A model generated the notes under the pieces. It was not told the DNA's origin, searched no databases, and saw only the letters and a list, made by a program, of their open reading frames with translations. This document shows, one piece after another, positions 24,925 through 32,897 of a stretch of DNA of 40,750 nucleotides. Each line of letters opens with the position of its first letter. Positions within the stretch are counted from its first letter, which is position 1. The translations under genes and the position numbers were made by a program. Source of the stretch: Candidatus Melainabacteria bacterium (GTDB lineage Bacteria > Cyanobacteriota > Vampirovibrionia > Obscuribacterales > Obscuribacteraceae); the NCBI GenBank assembly GCA_020853845.1, contig JADYYD010000214.1, positions 1 to 40,750 on the forward strand, written 5' to 3'.

Positions 24925-25905
24925 ATGGAATCAATGCTCCAACCCACATTCATTACAAAAATTTTGTCGTCGAAAAGCGTGCTCATTGCCGGTGCCGGCG
25001 GCGGCTTTGACGTATTTTGCGGACTGCCGATCTATTTCGCTTTGAAGGACCTGGGCATTCCCGTTCATCTAGCCAATTATTCATTTTCGTTTCGACATGG
25101 CGAGATCACCGGCGCAAAATATGGTGCCAACATTGTCGAAGTAACTTCGGGATCTTTCGGCAATGATTACTTCTTCCCAGAAGGCTATCTAACGAAGTGG
25201 TTCGGACGCAAAAACATCCGTCAGCCGATTTATTGCATTCGCCCATGCGCGCCCCCTGCGCTTCTCGAGTCGTATAAACTGCTGCAAACCAAGTTAGGCT
25301 TCGACACTCTGGTTCTTGTTGACGGCGGAGTAGACTCAGTGCTCCGTGGCGACGAGGCAAGAATCGGCACTCCCCTCGAGGACATGAGCACCCTTGTTGC
25401 CGTAGATCAACTGGATGTTGCGCAAAAGCTTATCGTTTGCCTGGGATTTGGAGCCGAAACAGACGTTTCTCAGTCGCATGCACTCGAGACTATCGCCGAG
25501 CTGATGGGCAAGAATGCCTTTCTTGGAGCCACCTGTCTCGAGCCGAATATGTCAGAAGTTAAGCGCTTCAAAGAAGCAACCGAATTTGTTTTTTTCGAAA
25601 TGAGAGGTTATGAGAGCGTCATCCTCAGTTCTGTACTTTCCTCTCTGGAGGGACGATACGGGGACTTCCATCGCACCCGCCGAACCGTCGGCTCTGAGCT
25701 GTGGATCAATCCACTGATGCCAATCTACTGGGCATTCGACGCGACACTTGTCGCGCAGAATGTGCTTTATTTTGAAGATTTGAAGAAAGCAAAAACAATC
25801 GAAGAAGTCAGCCAGACGATAAGAAATTATAGAGATTCGATTACTCCTAAAGTCGAAAGGGGCAATCAACTGAAAGAGAGGAGCGTAAACTCCCCTCTTT
25901 CTTAG
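24925..25905 (+). CDS. DUF1152 family protein
   Basis: 326 residues; GGAG 4 bases before ATG 24925 (a second Met three codons later is possible). The N-terminal nucleotide-binding-like loop is LIAGAGGGFDVFCGLPIYFA (about 20-39), the hallmark of DUF1152. Other conserved-looking blocks are LVLVDGGVDSVLRGDE and CLGFGAETDVSQ. The fold is Rossmann-like; no reaction is established for the family to my knowledge. Monocistronic, with a terminator hairpin inside its last codons. Confidence 0.85.
   Translation: MESMLQPTFITKILSSKSVLIAGAGGGFDVFCGLPIYFALKDLGIPVHLANYSFSFRHGEITGAKYGANIVEVTSGSFGNDYFFPEGYLTKWFGRKNIRQPIYCIRPCAPPALLESYKLLQTKLGFDTLVLVDGGVDSVLRGDEARIGTPLEDMSTLVAVDQLDVAQKLIVCLGFGAETDVSQSHALETIAELMGKNAFLGATCLEPNMSEVKRFKEATEFVFFEMRGYESVILSSVLSSLEGRYGDFHRTRRTVGSELWINPLMPIYWAFDATLVAQNVLYFEDLKKAKTIEEVSQTIRNYRDSITPKVERGNQLKERSVNSPLS
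25872..25903 (+). terminator. Terminator-like hairpin overlapping the DUF1152 stop region
   Basis: A stem formed by GAAAGAGAGGAG and CTCCCCTCTTTC with one mismatch, an 8-base or shorter loop, and a short T-rich end (TTTCTT). The hairpin encodes the last codons of the DUF1152 protein, so it is both coding and structural. Confidence 0.55.
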
Positions 25906-25934
25906 CTGCGCCTGTCGCTATGAAACTTGATTGA

Positions 25935-26309
25935 CTAAACAGCGCGAGTGACGAGAAGCTGATCGAGAGTGCTTTTCGCGCGCTCGGCCACATAGGGATT
26001 TTCGTCTTGCGCAAGACGGTCGAGCACGTGAAACGGCATGTGATCGCATTCCGCCATCGAATATCGAACATCGGCATTCTCGTCTTTAGAAAGAATCTCG
26101 ACGACTTCCTTGGGCGCGGCTGGATTGCAGGCGACCGATGCGCGTACTTCCCATTGCTCATCGCCGGCAAGAACCTGGAGAATTTCTGCAGGGGTGATGC
26201 TGTTCTCAGCGATTCTGCCGCGCACTCTTCCTTTCCCGCTGAGTGCCAGGCGGGTCAAAACTCTGTGTGGGGTATTCGGGCTGCCGGCAAAGATGTAATA
26301 GAAATCCAT
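25935..26309 (-). CDS. Leucine-rich-repeat-variant (LRV)/HEAT-like protein
   Basis: 124 residues from ATG 26309, which has GAGG 9 bases upstream (the frame opens 5 codons earlier). It carries three or four 24-residue repeats of the form VRxSVACNPAAPKEVVEILS, VRYSMAECDHMPFHVLDRLA and AERAKSTLDQLL, matching the LRV/HEAT-like pattern of paired helices. LRV proteins are best known from nitrogen-fixing bacteria, sometimes with an Fe-S cluster domain; no such Cys cluster is present here. A binding scaffold is likely; partner unknown. Confidence 0.75.
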   Translation of the reverse strand: MDFYYIFAGSPNTPHRVLTRLALSGKGRVRGRIAENSITPAEILQVLAGDEQWEVRASVACNPAAPKEVVEILSKDENADVRYSMAECDHMPFHVLDRLAQDENPYVAERAKSTLDQLLVTRAV

Positions 26310-26361
26310 GATACATAACCTCAATTTTTCAGCGTAACAGGTGCAATCAGAGTAAGTAGAT

Positions 26362-26769
26362 TCAATGCCACAAATCTTGAACGGCGGTGATAAGCTCTCC
26401 CAAACAACGACCTTCTACAGGTTTCCTCAAGTAGTAGTTAATGCCCAGCCGGTGAGCGGTTTCTACATCATCGCAGCGCTCCGACGCGGTGAGAAGAACA
26501 ATGGGAATGTCTCTTAGATTTTTCTGGTTGCGAATTTCTTCCAGCACCTCATGCCCGTTCATGCGAGGCATGTTCAAATCAAGAAGCACTATATCCGGTG
26601 CCGTTACATTTTTATATGGCTCTTGCCGGCACAGGTAGCGAACTGCTGCTTCGCCGTCGTTAACGACATGCAGATTGGCATTCACTCCGGCATCGATGAT
26701 TGCTTCTTCGGCAATTTTGACATCGGCCGGGCTATCCTCCACAAGAAGTATTTCGATAATTCTGTTCAT
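26362..26769 (-). CDS. Rcp1-like single-domain response regulator
   Basis: 135 residues from ATG 26769 (GGAGGA upstream). CheY-like with acidic pocket Glu11-Asp12, phospho-acceptor Asp64 (LLDLNMPRMNG), Thr in LLTAS and Lys in YYLRKPV. The ILLVEDSPADVKIAEEA start and the GHEVLEEIRNQKNLRDIPIV block are typical of regulators paired with cyanobacterial phytochromes (Rcp1). It follows the kinase gene by 27 bp, so the two form an operon and a cognate pair. Confidence 0.9.
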   Translation of the reverse strand: MNRIIEILLVEDSPADVKIAEEAIIDAGVNANLHVVNDGEAAVRYLCRQEPYKNVTAPDIVLLDLNMPRMNGHEVLEEIRNQKNLRDIPIVLLTASERCDDVETAHRLGINYYLRKPVEGRCLGELITAVQDLWH

Positions 26770-26796
26770 TTCCAAAGTCCTCCTCCTCATTTCAAT

Positions 26797-28257
26797 TTAT
26801 ATTTCGTCGGTCACTATCGGCAATGTGAAGTGAAAGGTCGAGCCGCCGTTCTTCATCGTGTCCACCCAGATGTTTCCTCCATGGCGTTCAACAATCGATT
26901 TGCAAATTGCAAGTCCGATTCCTGTTCCTGAATAGACTTGACCTGAATGGAGTCGTTTGAACATGGTGAAGACATCTTTCGTGTGACGACCGTCAAACCC
27001 GCTGCCATTGTCTCGAACAGAGATATGCCAGAACACCTTGGGCAAGTCGCCATCGCCGTCCAGGTAAGCTGCGGTTTCATCACTGCCTACGGACTGTGCG
27101 CATGTAATCTTCACTTTGAGCGGCTCATCGCGCCTGAACTTGATTGCATTGCCCAGAAAGTTCTGGAATAGCTGAACGAGTTGCAGCGCATCGCCCTTCA
27201 CGGTTGGAAGTTCACTTACAGTTATTCTTGCTCCACTTTCCTTGATTGCTACCTCAAGGTTTTGCATCGCCTCCTTTACACAGTCATCGAGATTGATGGT
27301 CGTAAATGATCGGTCGCATCCTTGCACTTTGGCGTGATCGAGAACACCTTTCACAATACGCTCCATGCGCAATCCGCAATCACTGATGTGTCCCAGGAAT
27401 TCATCGGCTTTATCGTCCAGCTTGCCTTCATAGCGTCGAGACAACAAATCTGTGAGCCCGCGCAACGAACGCAAAGGTTCTTGCAGATCGTGCGACGCTA
27501 TTTTGGCAAACTGCGCGAGGGCAGTATTCGAGCGAGCCAGCTCTTCCACAGCTTCTTTGAGCCGTTCTTCAGCAGTTGCCCTGGAAGCGACTTCAACCTT
27601 TAACGCTTCATTTGCAACTGCCAGCTCATGAGTGCGCTCCTTCACTCTCACATCCATTTGCCGAGCATGCTGTTTGACCTGAGCGGTTAAGCCGGTCATC
27701 ATGAACGCCACAACGAACATGGCTATGAAAGTGAAGATGCACGAAGCTTCGGGCTTCATCAAGGTGAAGTGCGGAGACACCACGAAGAAGTCGTAGCCGA
27801 TTACACTCAAGAGACAAGTGACGAACGACGGTCCTCTGCCGTATCTGCATGCGACAAGAACGACGCCCAGCAGGTACAACATACAGAAGTTTTCTTCGTC
27901 CACATATGGCGACATTGCCATGCCCACTAAAGTGCACAAGATTGTCACCGAGAATGCCACCACATAAGGAAGAAGACCTTTGACGGTAAGTGTGGACCGC
28001 GCAAAATCAGCCCCATGCTTTATGCGGGTCCGCCACCAACCGTTTTGTTCCTTCACCGGAGCGCTCACGACATTCACCGCAAACGCCGGTTCAGATCCCT
28101 CGATTCGGAGCTTCAGATCGGGGTTATACTTACTGGCTATTTCCCTTTTCTGAAGCTCCTTCTCGAGGATCTCCTTTGTGCAATTCTTCACGTCGTGAAG
28201 ACTTGCCGAAGGAAGAACACCCTCAATACTTCTGTTGATAAAAACTCCGTTTGTCAT
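26797..28257 (-). CDS. DUF4118 sensor histidine kinase, Cph1-like kinase core
   Basis: 486 residues from ATG 28257; GTG codons at 28260 and 28266 are alternatives, the first with GAGG at 8 bases. An N-terminal soluble stretch (about 90 residues) is followed by four membrane helices (about 95-195) of the DUF4118/KdpD type, a coiled coil (about 200-245), and HisKA with ASHDLQEPLRSLRG (His about 257). The catalytic domain has N box FLGNAIKFR, G1 DNGSGFD and G2 GTGIGLAICKSIVE. The DLQEPL box is the form found in cyanobacterial phytochrome kinases. No GAF or PAS domain, so it is not a photoreceptor. Signal unknown. Confidence 0.9.
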   Translation of the reverse strand: MTNGVFINRSIEGVLPSASLHDVKNCTKEILEKELQKREIASKYNPDLKLRIEGSEPAFAVNVVSAPVKEQNGWWRTRIKHGADFARSTLTVKGLLPYVVAFSVTILCTLVGMAMSPYVDEENFCMLYLLGVVLVACRYGRGPSFVTCLLSVIGYDFFVVSPHFTLMKPEASCIFTFIAMFVVAFMMTGLTAQVKQHARQMDVRVKERTHELAVANEALKVEVASRATAEERLKEAVEELARSNTALAQFAKIASHDLQEPLRSLRGLTDLLSRRYEGKLDDKADEFLGHISDCGLRMERIVKGVLDHAKVQGCDRSFTTINLDDCVKEAMQNLEVAIKESGARITVSELPTVKGDALQLVQLFQNFLGNAIKFRRDEPLKVKITCAQSVGSDETAAYLDGDGDLPKVFWHISVRDNGSGFDGRHTKDVFTMFKRLHSGQVYSGTGIGLAICKSIVERHGGNIWVDTMKNGGSTFHFTLPIVTDEI

Positions 28258-28379
28258 CACCGTCACTGCCTCGCAACCGATACTGCTATCCTACGGAGCG
28301 TTCGTGAGGGACCTGTGAGGATCGAATATTCAGATTTTTGGTACACGCCGGGCACGCCGGAGCGGCTTTCAAAGACTGT

Positions 28380-29606
28380 TTAGACCGGTGGAAACGTCAC
28401 TGTAAACGTTGTGCCTTTGCCTTCCACGCTGGCAACGTCAATCACCGCGTCATGCATATCGGCAATTGCCTTCACTATTGAGAGCCCGAGCCCGGTTCCG
28501 CCCCTGGCGCGCGCGGCCTGCCTGTCGACTCTGTAAAATCGATCGAACAAGCGCGGTAAAGCCTCCTTCGGAATTCCCATGCCGGTGTCTTCGACGGAAA
28601 GCGTAGCCAGTCCGTTCTTATTCTTCAAACTGACTGTCACGCTCGCCCCCTTCTCCGAGTATTTGAGAGCGTTTTCGATCAAATTGGAAAACAAGTGATA
28701 CAGCGCCTCACTGTCCGCCATGATGCTTGGATCATCAGCAACTTGAATCTCGAGTTTCTTTTCCTGCGTTTCAAAACGCGCAGAAAACTCTTCGCGCGCT
28801 CGCTCGATAATGGGTTTTAAACTGATGCGCGAAAGTTTGACACTGCTGCGCGCCGCTTCCATTTTTGCCAGCGTGAGCATATCAGTGACCAAACGAGACA
28901 TGCGATCGGTGTTTCGAATAATAATCGCCAGACTCTCGCTTTTCTCAGGATCATCCTTCACGTCTTCGGCGAGATTCTCAGCGGTGATCTGAATCGTTGC
29001 CACCGGCGTCTTCAGCTCATGTCCGGCATCCTGCACGAACATTTTCAGCATCCGGTACGCCTCTTCGACAGGCTTCACCGCTTTGCCTGACACCATGAAC
29101 CCGGCAAGTGCCAGCCCGAAAAGAAAAACCGGACCGAGCATCCATTTGGTAAATACAAATTTGTCCACCGCCAGATCGCGCTGAGCAGTGGGAATCTGAA
29201 TTTGCAAATATCCGAAAAGATGCCCGTCTTGAAAAAGAGGCACGGACTTGGAGCGCAAATTTCCGGTCGGACCAGGCACTTCGGTTGTGGTTAAAAACAG
29301 CCTGCTATTACCTTTTTGCCCATGTTCTTCATCCAGTTCGGAATGCGAATCGAACAATTGCACCGTTGTTTTCAATCCATATGGACTTTTGTGCAATTGT
29401 TCCATTAAGCCACGCGCCTTAAGATCATTGCGCACGATATAGACCAAGGGCGCCACCTGCTCAGTGAGCGCCCTCAGCTCATCATCCAGTGCATTGGTAA
29501 GTGCCGTGCGAAACAAATAGGTATTGCCGACAGCCAAAAGCGTGAAAGCAATGGTGGAGAGAAGAACAAACCAGAGTGTCAGCCTAACACGCAGCCCGGT
29601 GAACAT
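28380..29606 (-). CDS. Membrane sensor histidine kinase (OmpR-type partner)
   Basis: 408 residues. Membrane helices at about 9-31 and 150-173 enclose an extracytoplasmic sensor of about 115 residues. HisKA box QDAGHELKTPVATIQ lies near residue 197, N box NLIENALKYSE, G1 DTGMGIP, F box RLFDRFYR and G2 GGTGLGLSIVKAI. Start ATG 29606 overlaps the regulator stop as TAATG, so translation is coupled. This is a standard EnvZ/PhoR-like kinase working with the regulator encoded just upstream. Confidence 0.93.
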   Translation of the reverse strand: MFTGLRVRLTLWFVLLSTIAFTLLAVGNTYLFRTALTNALDDELRALTEQVAPLVYIVRNDLKARGLMEQLHKSPYGLKTTVQLFDSHSELDEEHGQKGNSRLFLTTTEVPGPTGNLRSKSVPLFQDGHLFGYLQIQIPTAQRDLAVDKFVFTKWMLGPVFLFGLALAGFMVSGKAVKPVEEAYRMLKMFVQDAGHELKTPVATIQITAENLAEDVKDDPEKSESLAIIIRNTDRMSRLVTDMLTLAKMEAARSSVKLSRISLKPIIERAREEFSARFETQEKKLEIQVADDPSIMADSEALYHLFSNLIENALKYSEKGASVTVSLKNKNGLATLSVEDTGMGIPKEALPRLFDRFYRVDRQAARARGGTGLGLSIVKAIADMHDAVIDVASVEGKGTTFTVTFPPV

Positions 29607-30268
29607 TATTTTGCGTCCAATCGATAACCGACGCCATGAACCGTAGATATGATATCGCTGTCGACTTTTTTCCGAATGCCTTTTATGTAAGTGCGAATCG
29701 CATCAGTCGAAACCAAAGTATCCGATTCCCAAACCCTGTCGATTAGCGCCTCCGCACTGAACACAGTATTGGGATTGCGCATCAAGAATTCCAGCAAGTT
29801 AAACTCTTTAGGTTCCAACTTAAGCTCGATACCATCTCTTTCGAGTTTGCGCGCCACTGGATCGAGTGTAAGATTGCCGATGTTTAAAACTGTAGTAGTT
29901 GTATGCGAGGCGCGCCGAATCAGTGCTCGCAAACGTGCATTCAATTCTTTGGCGTGAAACGGTTTCGGCAGGTAATCATCGGCACCGCAATCAAGACCTT
30001 CGGCGCGATCGTCGATGCTCGAACGTGCGGTCAGCATCAAAATCGGTGTTTTGCCGCCCTTCTCTCTGAATTTCTTCATTACCTCGATGCCGTTCAGCCC
30101 CGGCAATCCCCAGTCCAGCACAACAACGTCATATTGATAAACGCGCAGCATATCGAGCGCGGCTTGACCGTTGTCTACGACTTCAACCGTGTAATGTTCT
30201 CGTGTAAGAGAGAGCTTGATCTGCGATGCAAGATCAGCTTCGTCCTCAACCAAAAGTACTTTGCTCAT
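29606..30268 (-). CDS. OmpR/PhoB-family response regulator
   Basis: 220 residues from ATG 30268 (the frame opens at a TTG 6 codons earlier). Acidic pocket Glu8-Asp9-Glu10, phospho-acceptor Asp52 (VVLDWGLPG), LTARSS and Lys in DDYLPKPFHAKEL. Winged-helix effector domain at about 125-220, ending STVHGVGYRLDAK. Forms a regulator-kinase operon with 28380-29606. A strong terminator of the yceI gene at 30306-30335 lies just upstream, so the operon has its own short promoter region or depends on read-through. Confidence 0.94.
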   Translation of the reverse strand: MSKVLLVEDEADLASQIKLSLTREHYTVEVVDNGQAALDMLRVYQYDVVVLDWGLPGLNGIEVMKKFREKGGKTPILMLTARSSIDDRAEGLDCGADDYLPKPFHAKELNARLRALIRRASHTTTTVLNIGNLTLDPVARKLERDGIELKLEPKEFNLLEFLMRNPNTVFSAEALIDRVWESDTLVSTDAIRTYIKGIRKKVDSDIISTVHGVGYRLDAK

Positions 30269-30305
30269 CGTTATAAATTCCGGCAATACGAGACAAATAT
30301 AGCGG

Positions 30306-30335
30306 AAAAAAAGGGCGGGAAATCAATTCCCGCCC
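30306..30335 (-). terminator. Rho-independent terminator of yceI
   Basis: Perfect 9-bp stem GGGCGGGAA/TTCCCGCCC, 5-base loop, then seven T on the minus strand. Confidence 0.95.
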
Positions 30336-30373
30336 GATCCCATTTAGATTGAATCTCAAACTTAGATTCAGAA

Positions 30374-30997
30374 TTAGCTCTTCGGCTTGTCGGATGCTTT
30401 TCCGGATGGCTTCGACAGCTCGATATCGAGGGTAATCGGCACTTGCTCGCCCAGCGCGACACCACCGCCGTCAAGCACTGAGTTGTAAGTAATACCGAAG
30501 TCTTTTCTGTTGATTGTGCCCGTAGCGGAGAAGCCGACCTTGTAATTGCCGTGCTTGTCATCAATCTGCTGGCTTGGACCTTCGACTGCAAGTGTGACCG
30601 GCTTGGTCACACCATGCATAGTCAAATCGCCGGTCATGCTGAACTTACCTTTACCGGACGGTTTGATCTTTGTAGATTTGAAAGTGATATTCGGAAACTT
30701 CTCGACTTCGAAGAAATCTTTTCCACGCAAGTGTTCATCGCGCTTTGCTTCGTTCGTATCAATCGTGGTTGCATCGATCGACGCGTTCACTTTCGCATTG
30801 GCCAGATTTTTTCCATCGTAATCGACGGTGCCGCTCAACTTGCCGAAGCTGCCGCGGACAGTTGAAATCATCATATGTTTAATACTGAAGTGCGCAGCCG
30901 AATGCATAGGATCGACTTTCCATTCATCGGTCGCCGCATAAGCTCCGGGCAAAGCCAACCCAAAAGCCACAACGGCAAGCACAGCACTTTTTCGCAT
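30374..30997 (-). CDS. YceI-family exported lipocalin-like protein
   Basis: 207 residues from ATG 30997 with GGAG upstream; the 9 earlier in-frame codons lack one. Signal peptide of about 21 residues ends at AYA. The mature part is the YceI beta-barrel: WKVDPMHSAAHFSIKHMM, GSFGKLSGTVDYD, DEHLRGKDFFEVEKFPNITF, and MTGDLTMHGVTKPVTLAVE. These proteins bind amphiphiles such as polyisoprenoids in the periplasm and are often induced by acid or oxidative stress. Divergent from an HxlR-type regulator, which probably controls it. Confidence 0.93.
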   Translation of the reverse strand: MRKSAVLAVVAFGLALPGAYAATDEWKVDPMHSAAHFSIKHMMISTVRGSFGKLSGTVDYDGKNLANAKVNASIDATTIDTNEAKRDEHLRGKDFFEVEKFPNITFKSTKIKPSGKGKFSMTGDLTMHGVTKPVTLAVEGPSQQIDDKHGNYKVGFSATGTINRKDFGITYNSVLDGGGVALGEQVPITLDIELSKPSGKASDKPKS

Positions 30998-31078
30998 CTT
31001 GAACTCTCCTCTCATACTTTTCACAACGTTACCAACGACTAGATTTCACCTTTAAGCGGTTGTCGGTATCGAATGGGC

Positions 31079-31098
31079 ATACTAGAATCAAATAGTAT
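31079..31098. promoter_or_regulatory. Candidate HxlR operator
   Basis: A perfect 6-bp inverted repeat, ATACTA and TAGTAT, with an 8-bp spacer, in the 160-bp divergent region between yceI and the HxlR gene. A related half-site (TAGTGTAGTAC) lies about 25 bp further on. The pairing with HxlR is inferred from position. Confidence 0.4.
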
Positions 31099-31157
31099 AC
31101 AACTGCAAGCAGGAACCCATTTGTAGTGTAGTACCCTTTTTGATACCAGGTGACCTT

Positions 31158-31550
31158 ATGTACGCAAAGCTCGAATGCCCAATCATGGCGACCATGGCCA
31201 TGATCTCCGACAAATGGAAGGTACTAATTATATGCAAACTCAAGAAGGGCACACTGCGCTTCAATGAGTTGAGGCGTGAGCTGAAGGGAGTTACCCAGCG
31301 AGTGCTCACGCACCAGTTGAGAGAACTCGAAGCGGACGGTCTGGTCAAGCGAACCATTTATGCTGAAGTGCCTCCACGTGTAGAGTACACATTGACGGAA
31401 TTAGGTACGACTTTGATCCCGGTTCTCGACCATTTGGAAAAATGGGCTCAAGAACATGCCGAAGAGCTGATGGCAGCGCGCGCCAAAGTAGTGGCGGCTG
31501 CATCGGGTTGTTCCGACGGCGCAACCGCCAAAGTCGGCGAAGCTTCATAG
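31158..31550 (+). CDS. HxlR-family transcriptional regulator
   Basis: 130 residues from ATG 31158 (AGGTGA 5 bases upstream). Winged helix typical of HxlR: a Cys near the N-terminus (KLECPIMATMAMI), then DKWKVLIICKLKKGTLRFNE, LRRELKGVTQRVLTHQLREL, and the wing VKRTIYAEVPPRVEYTLTEL. The N-terminal Cys8 is in the place where HxlR/HypR members sense thiol or aldehyde stress. The C-terminal 25 residues are Ala-rich and contain Cys in SGCSDG. Divergent from yceI, so likely its regulator and an autoregulator. Confidence 0.92.
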   Translation: MYAKLECPIMATMAMISDKWKVLIICKLKKGTLRFNELRRELKGVTQRVLTHQLRELEADGLVKRTIYAEVPPRVEYTLTELGTTLIPVLDHLEKWAQEHAEELMAARAKVVAAASGCSDGATAKVGEAS

Positions 31551-31587
31551 CTCAACACCAGGGGCTTTCAATCGCAATCGTGGAATA

Positions 31588-32844
31588 ATGTACAGTCGTC
31601 ACGAGCGTACATCTATTTGGACAACGAAAGTGAAACAAAGGCCTCTGTATAAAATTTCGGCAGCCCTGATTGTCTGCGCTGTTTCCTGCGGCATCCCTTT
31701 CACCACCCTTGCTGCCGACGCGACGAGGGAAGCGTTCAAACTCTATCAAGCAAAACGTTACAGAGAAGCCGCCCAGCTTTTCGAATCCAGCTTGAACACG
31801 CCGTATCCGAACGCTAATGTTTGCTACTACGCAGCGATCTGCAATCAACAATCCGGCAATTTCCCAAGAGCGAAATTCCTCTATCGTCAGGTCGTTCAGC
31901 TCTCGCCGAACAGCACTATTGCCGAATACTCTCAGGTGATTTTGGCAAAATTAGAACCTGGCGCTGCGATCACGAGCAGTTCCAGTTCCGCGACCGGCGG
32001 CACGTACACTCCGAGCTATGCCTCTCAAAATGCGGTTTCCGGACCGGATGAAGGCGTCGTCTATTATCGAGGTCACGGCAGCGAGATAAGCGTTCCGGTC
32101 GAAGTAAATAACCGCAGGATTGAAATGATTCTCGATACGGGCGCGCCCGGCATCACCGCGGGAAGAGAGCAATTGGAGAGCGCTGGTGTGAGAACACCGG
32201 ACGGCAAAGCGGTCGGTCAAACAGGCGGTTCATCCAACAGCAGCCTGCAAGATTTTTGGGTAATGCCGGCGACGGTCAAAGTCGGACCGTTCACAATTGC
32301 CAATTCTCAAGTCAAAGTCCTCGCGGTCAATCATGCAGAACCATTGCTCGGTCAAGGTTTTCTCCAGTATTTCGACTACACCATCGACCAGAGCGCAAAG
32401 TGCATTCGACTGAGACGCAAAGGCTCGAGCAGTGCAATTGCTGCAAAAACAGGGCAATTCGTGCCGTTTCAATTCAGGGAAGCGGGCAGCCGCATTATTG
32501 TGGACGTAGAAGTAAACGGCAGGAGAGGGCCGATGATTCTCGACACAGGCAATACTGCATCCGGCATCTCGTTTATGAGCAAGGAACAGGCAAGAGAATA
32601 TGGATGCGCACCTCCCGAAGATGCTCGCGCCACCACGCACACCGGTGTATCCGGCTCGGGAAGCTGTCTTGAATACAACATCACAAGAGCCAGACTGGGT
32701 CCCATAGACAAAAGCAATTTGCACGTCAGCGTGCATTTAGCAACGGAAGCGCACGAGCCACCACTTCTGGGTCAATCGTTTTTCGAAGGCTGGCAATACA
32801 ACATCGATCTGAAAGACAAAAAAATCTGGCTGTTGCGACGATAG
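31588..32844 (+). CDS. Exported TPR protein with two retropepsin-like domains
   Basis: 418 residues from ATG 31588; a GTG at 31630 with GGA 8 bases upstream would give a cleaner signal peptide (residues 15-43, ending TLAA). A TPR pair lies at about 46-115, a Ser/Thr linker at 128-150. Two successive aspartic-protease half-domains follow: the first with VPVEVNNRRIEMILDTGAPG (DTG at 183-185) and EPLLGQGFLQYFDY; the second with VDVEVNGRRGPMILDTGNTA (DTG at 319-321) and PPLLGQSFFEGWQY. Each copy has the hydrophobic-DTG and late LLGQ elements of retropepsins. The pair could fold as an intramolecular dimer like pepsin. Substrate unknown. Confidence 0.85.
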   Translation: MYSRHERTSIWTTKVKQRPLYKISAALIVCAVSCGIPFTTLAADATREAFKLYQAKRYREAAQLFESSLNTPYPNANVCYYAAICNQQSGNFPRAKFLYRQVVQLSPNSTIAEYSQVILAKLEPGAAITSSSSSATGGTYTPSYASQNAVSGPDEGVVYYRGHGSEISVPVEVNNRRIEMILDTGAPGITAGREQLESAGVRTPDGKAVGQTGGSSNSSLQDFWVMPATVKVGPFTIANSQVKVLAVNHAEPLLGQGFLQYFDYTIDQSAKCIRLRRKGSSSAIAAKTGQFVPFQFREAGSRIIVDVEVNGRRGPMILDTGNTASGISFMSKEQAREYGCAPPEDARATTHTGVSGSGSCLEYNITRARLGPIDKSNLHVSVHLATEAHEPPLLGQSFFEGWQYNIDLKDKKIWLLRR

Positions 32845-32897
32845 CAGAAGGACCGCATTAGCTGCGGCCCTCCATCAGTTTCAATCAGATTTGTCGC

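Noticed and set aside
26797-28257. Phytochrome photoreceptor
   Set aside because: The kinase core is phytochrome-like, but there is no PAS-GAF-PHY region or chromophore Cys; the sensor is DUF4118.
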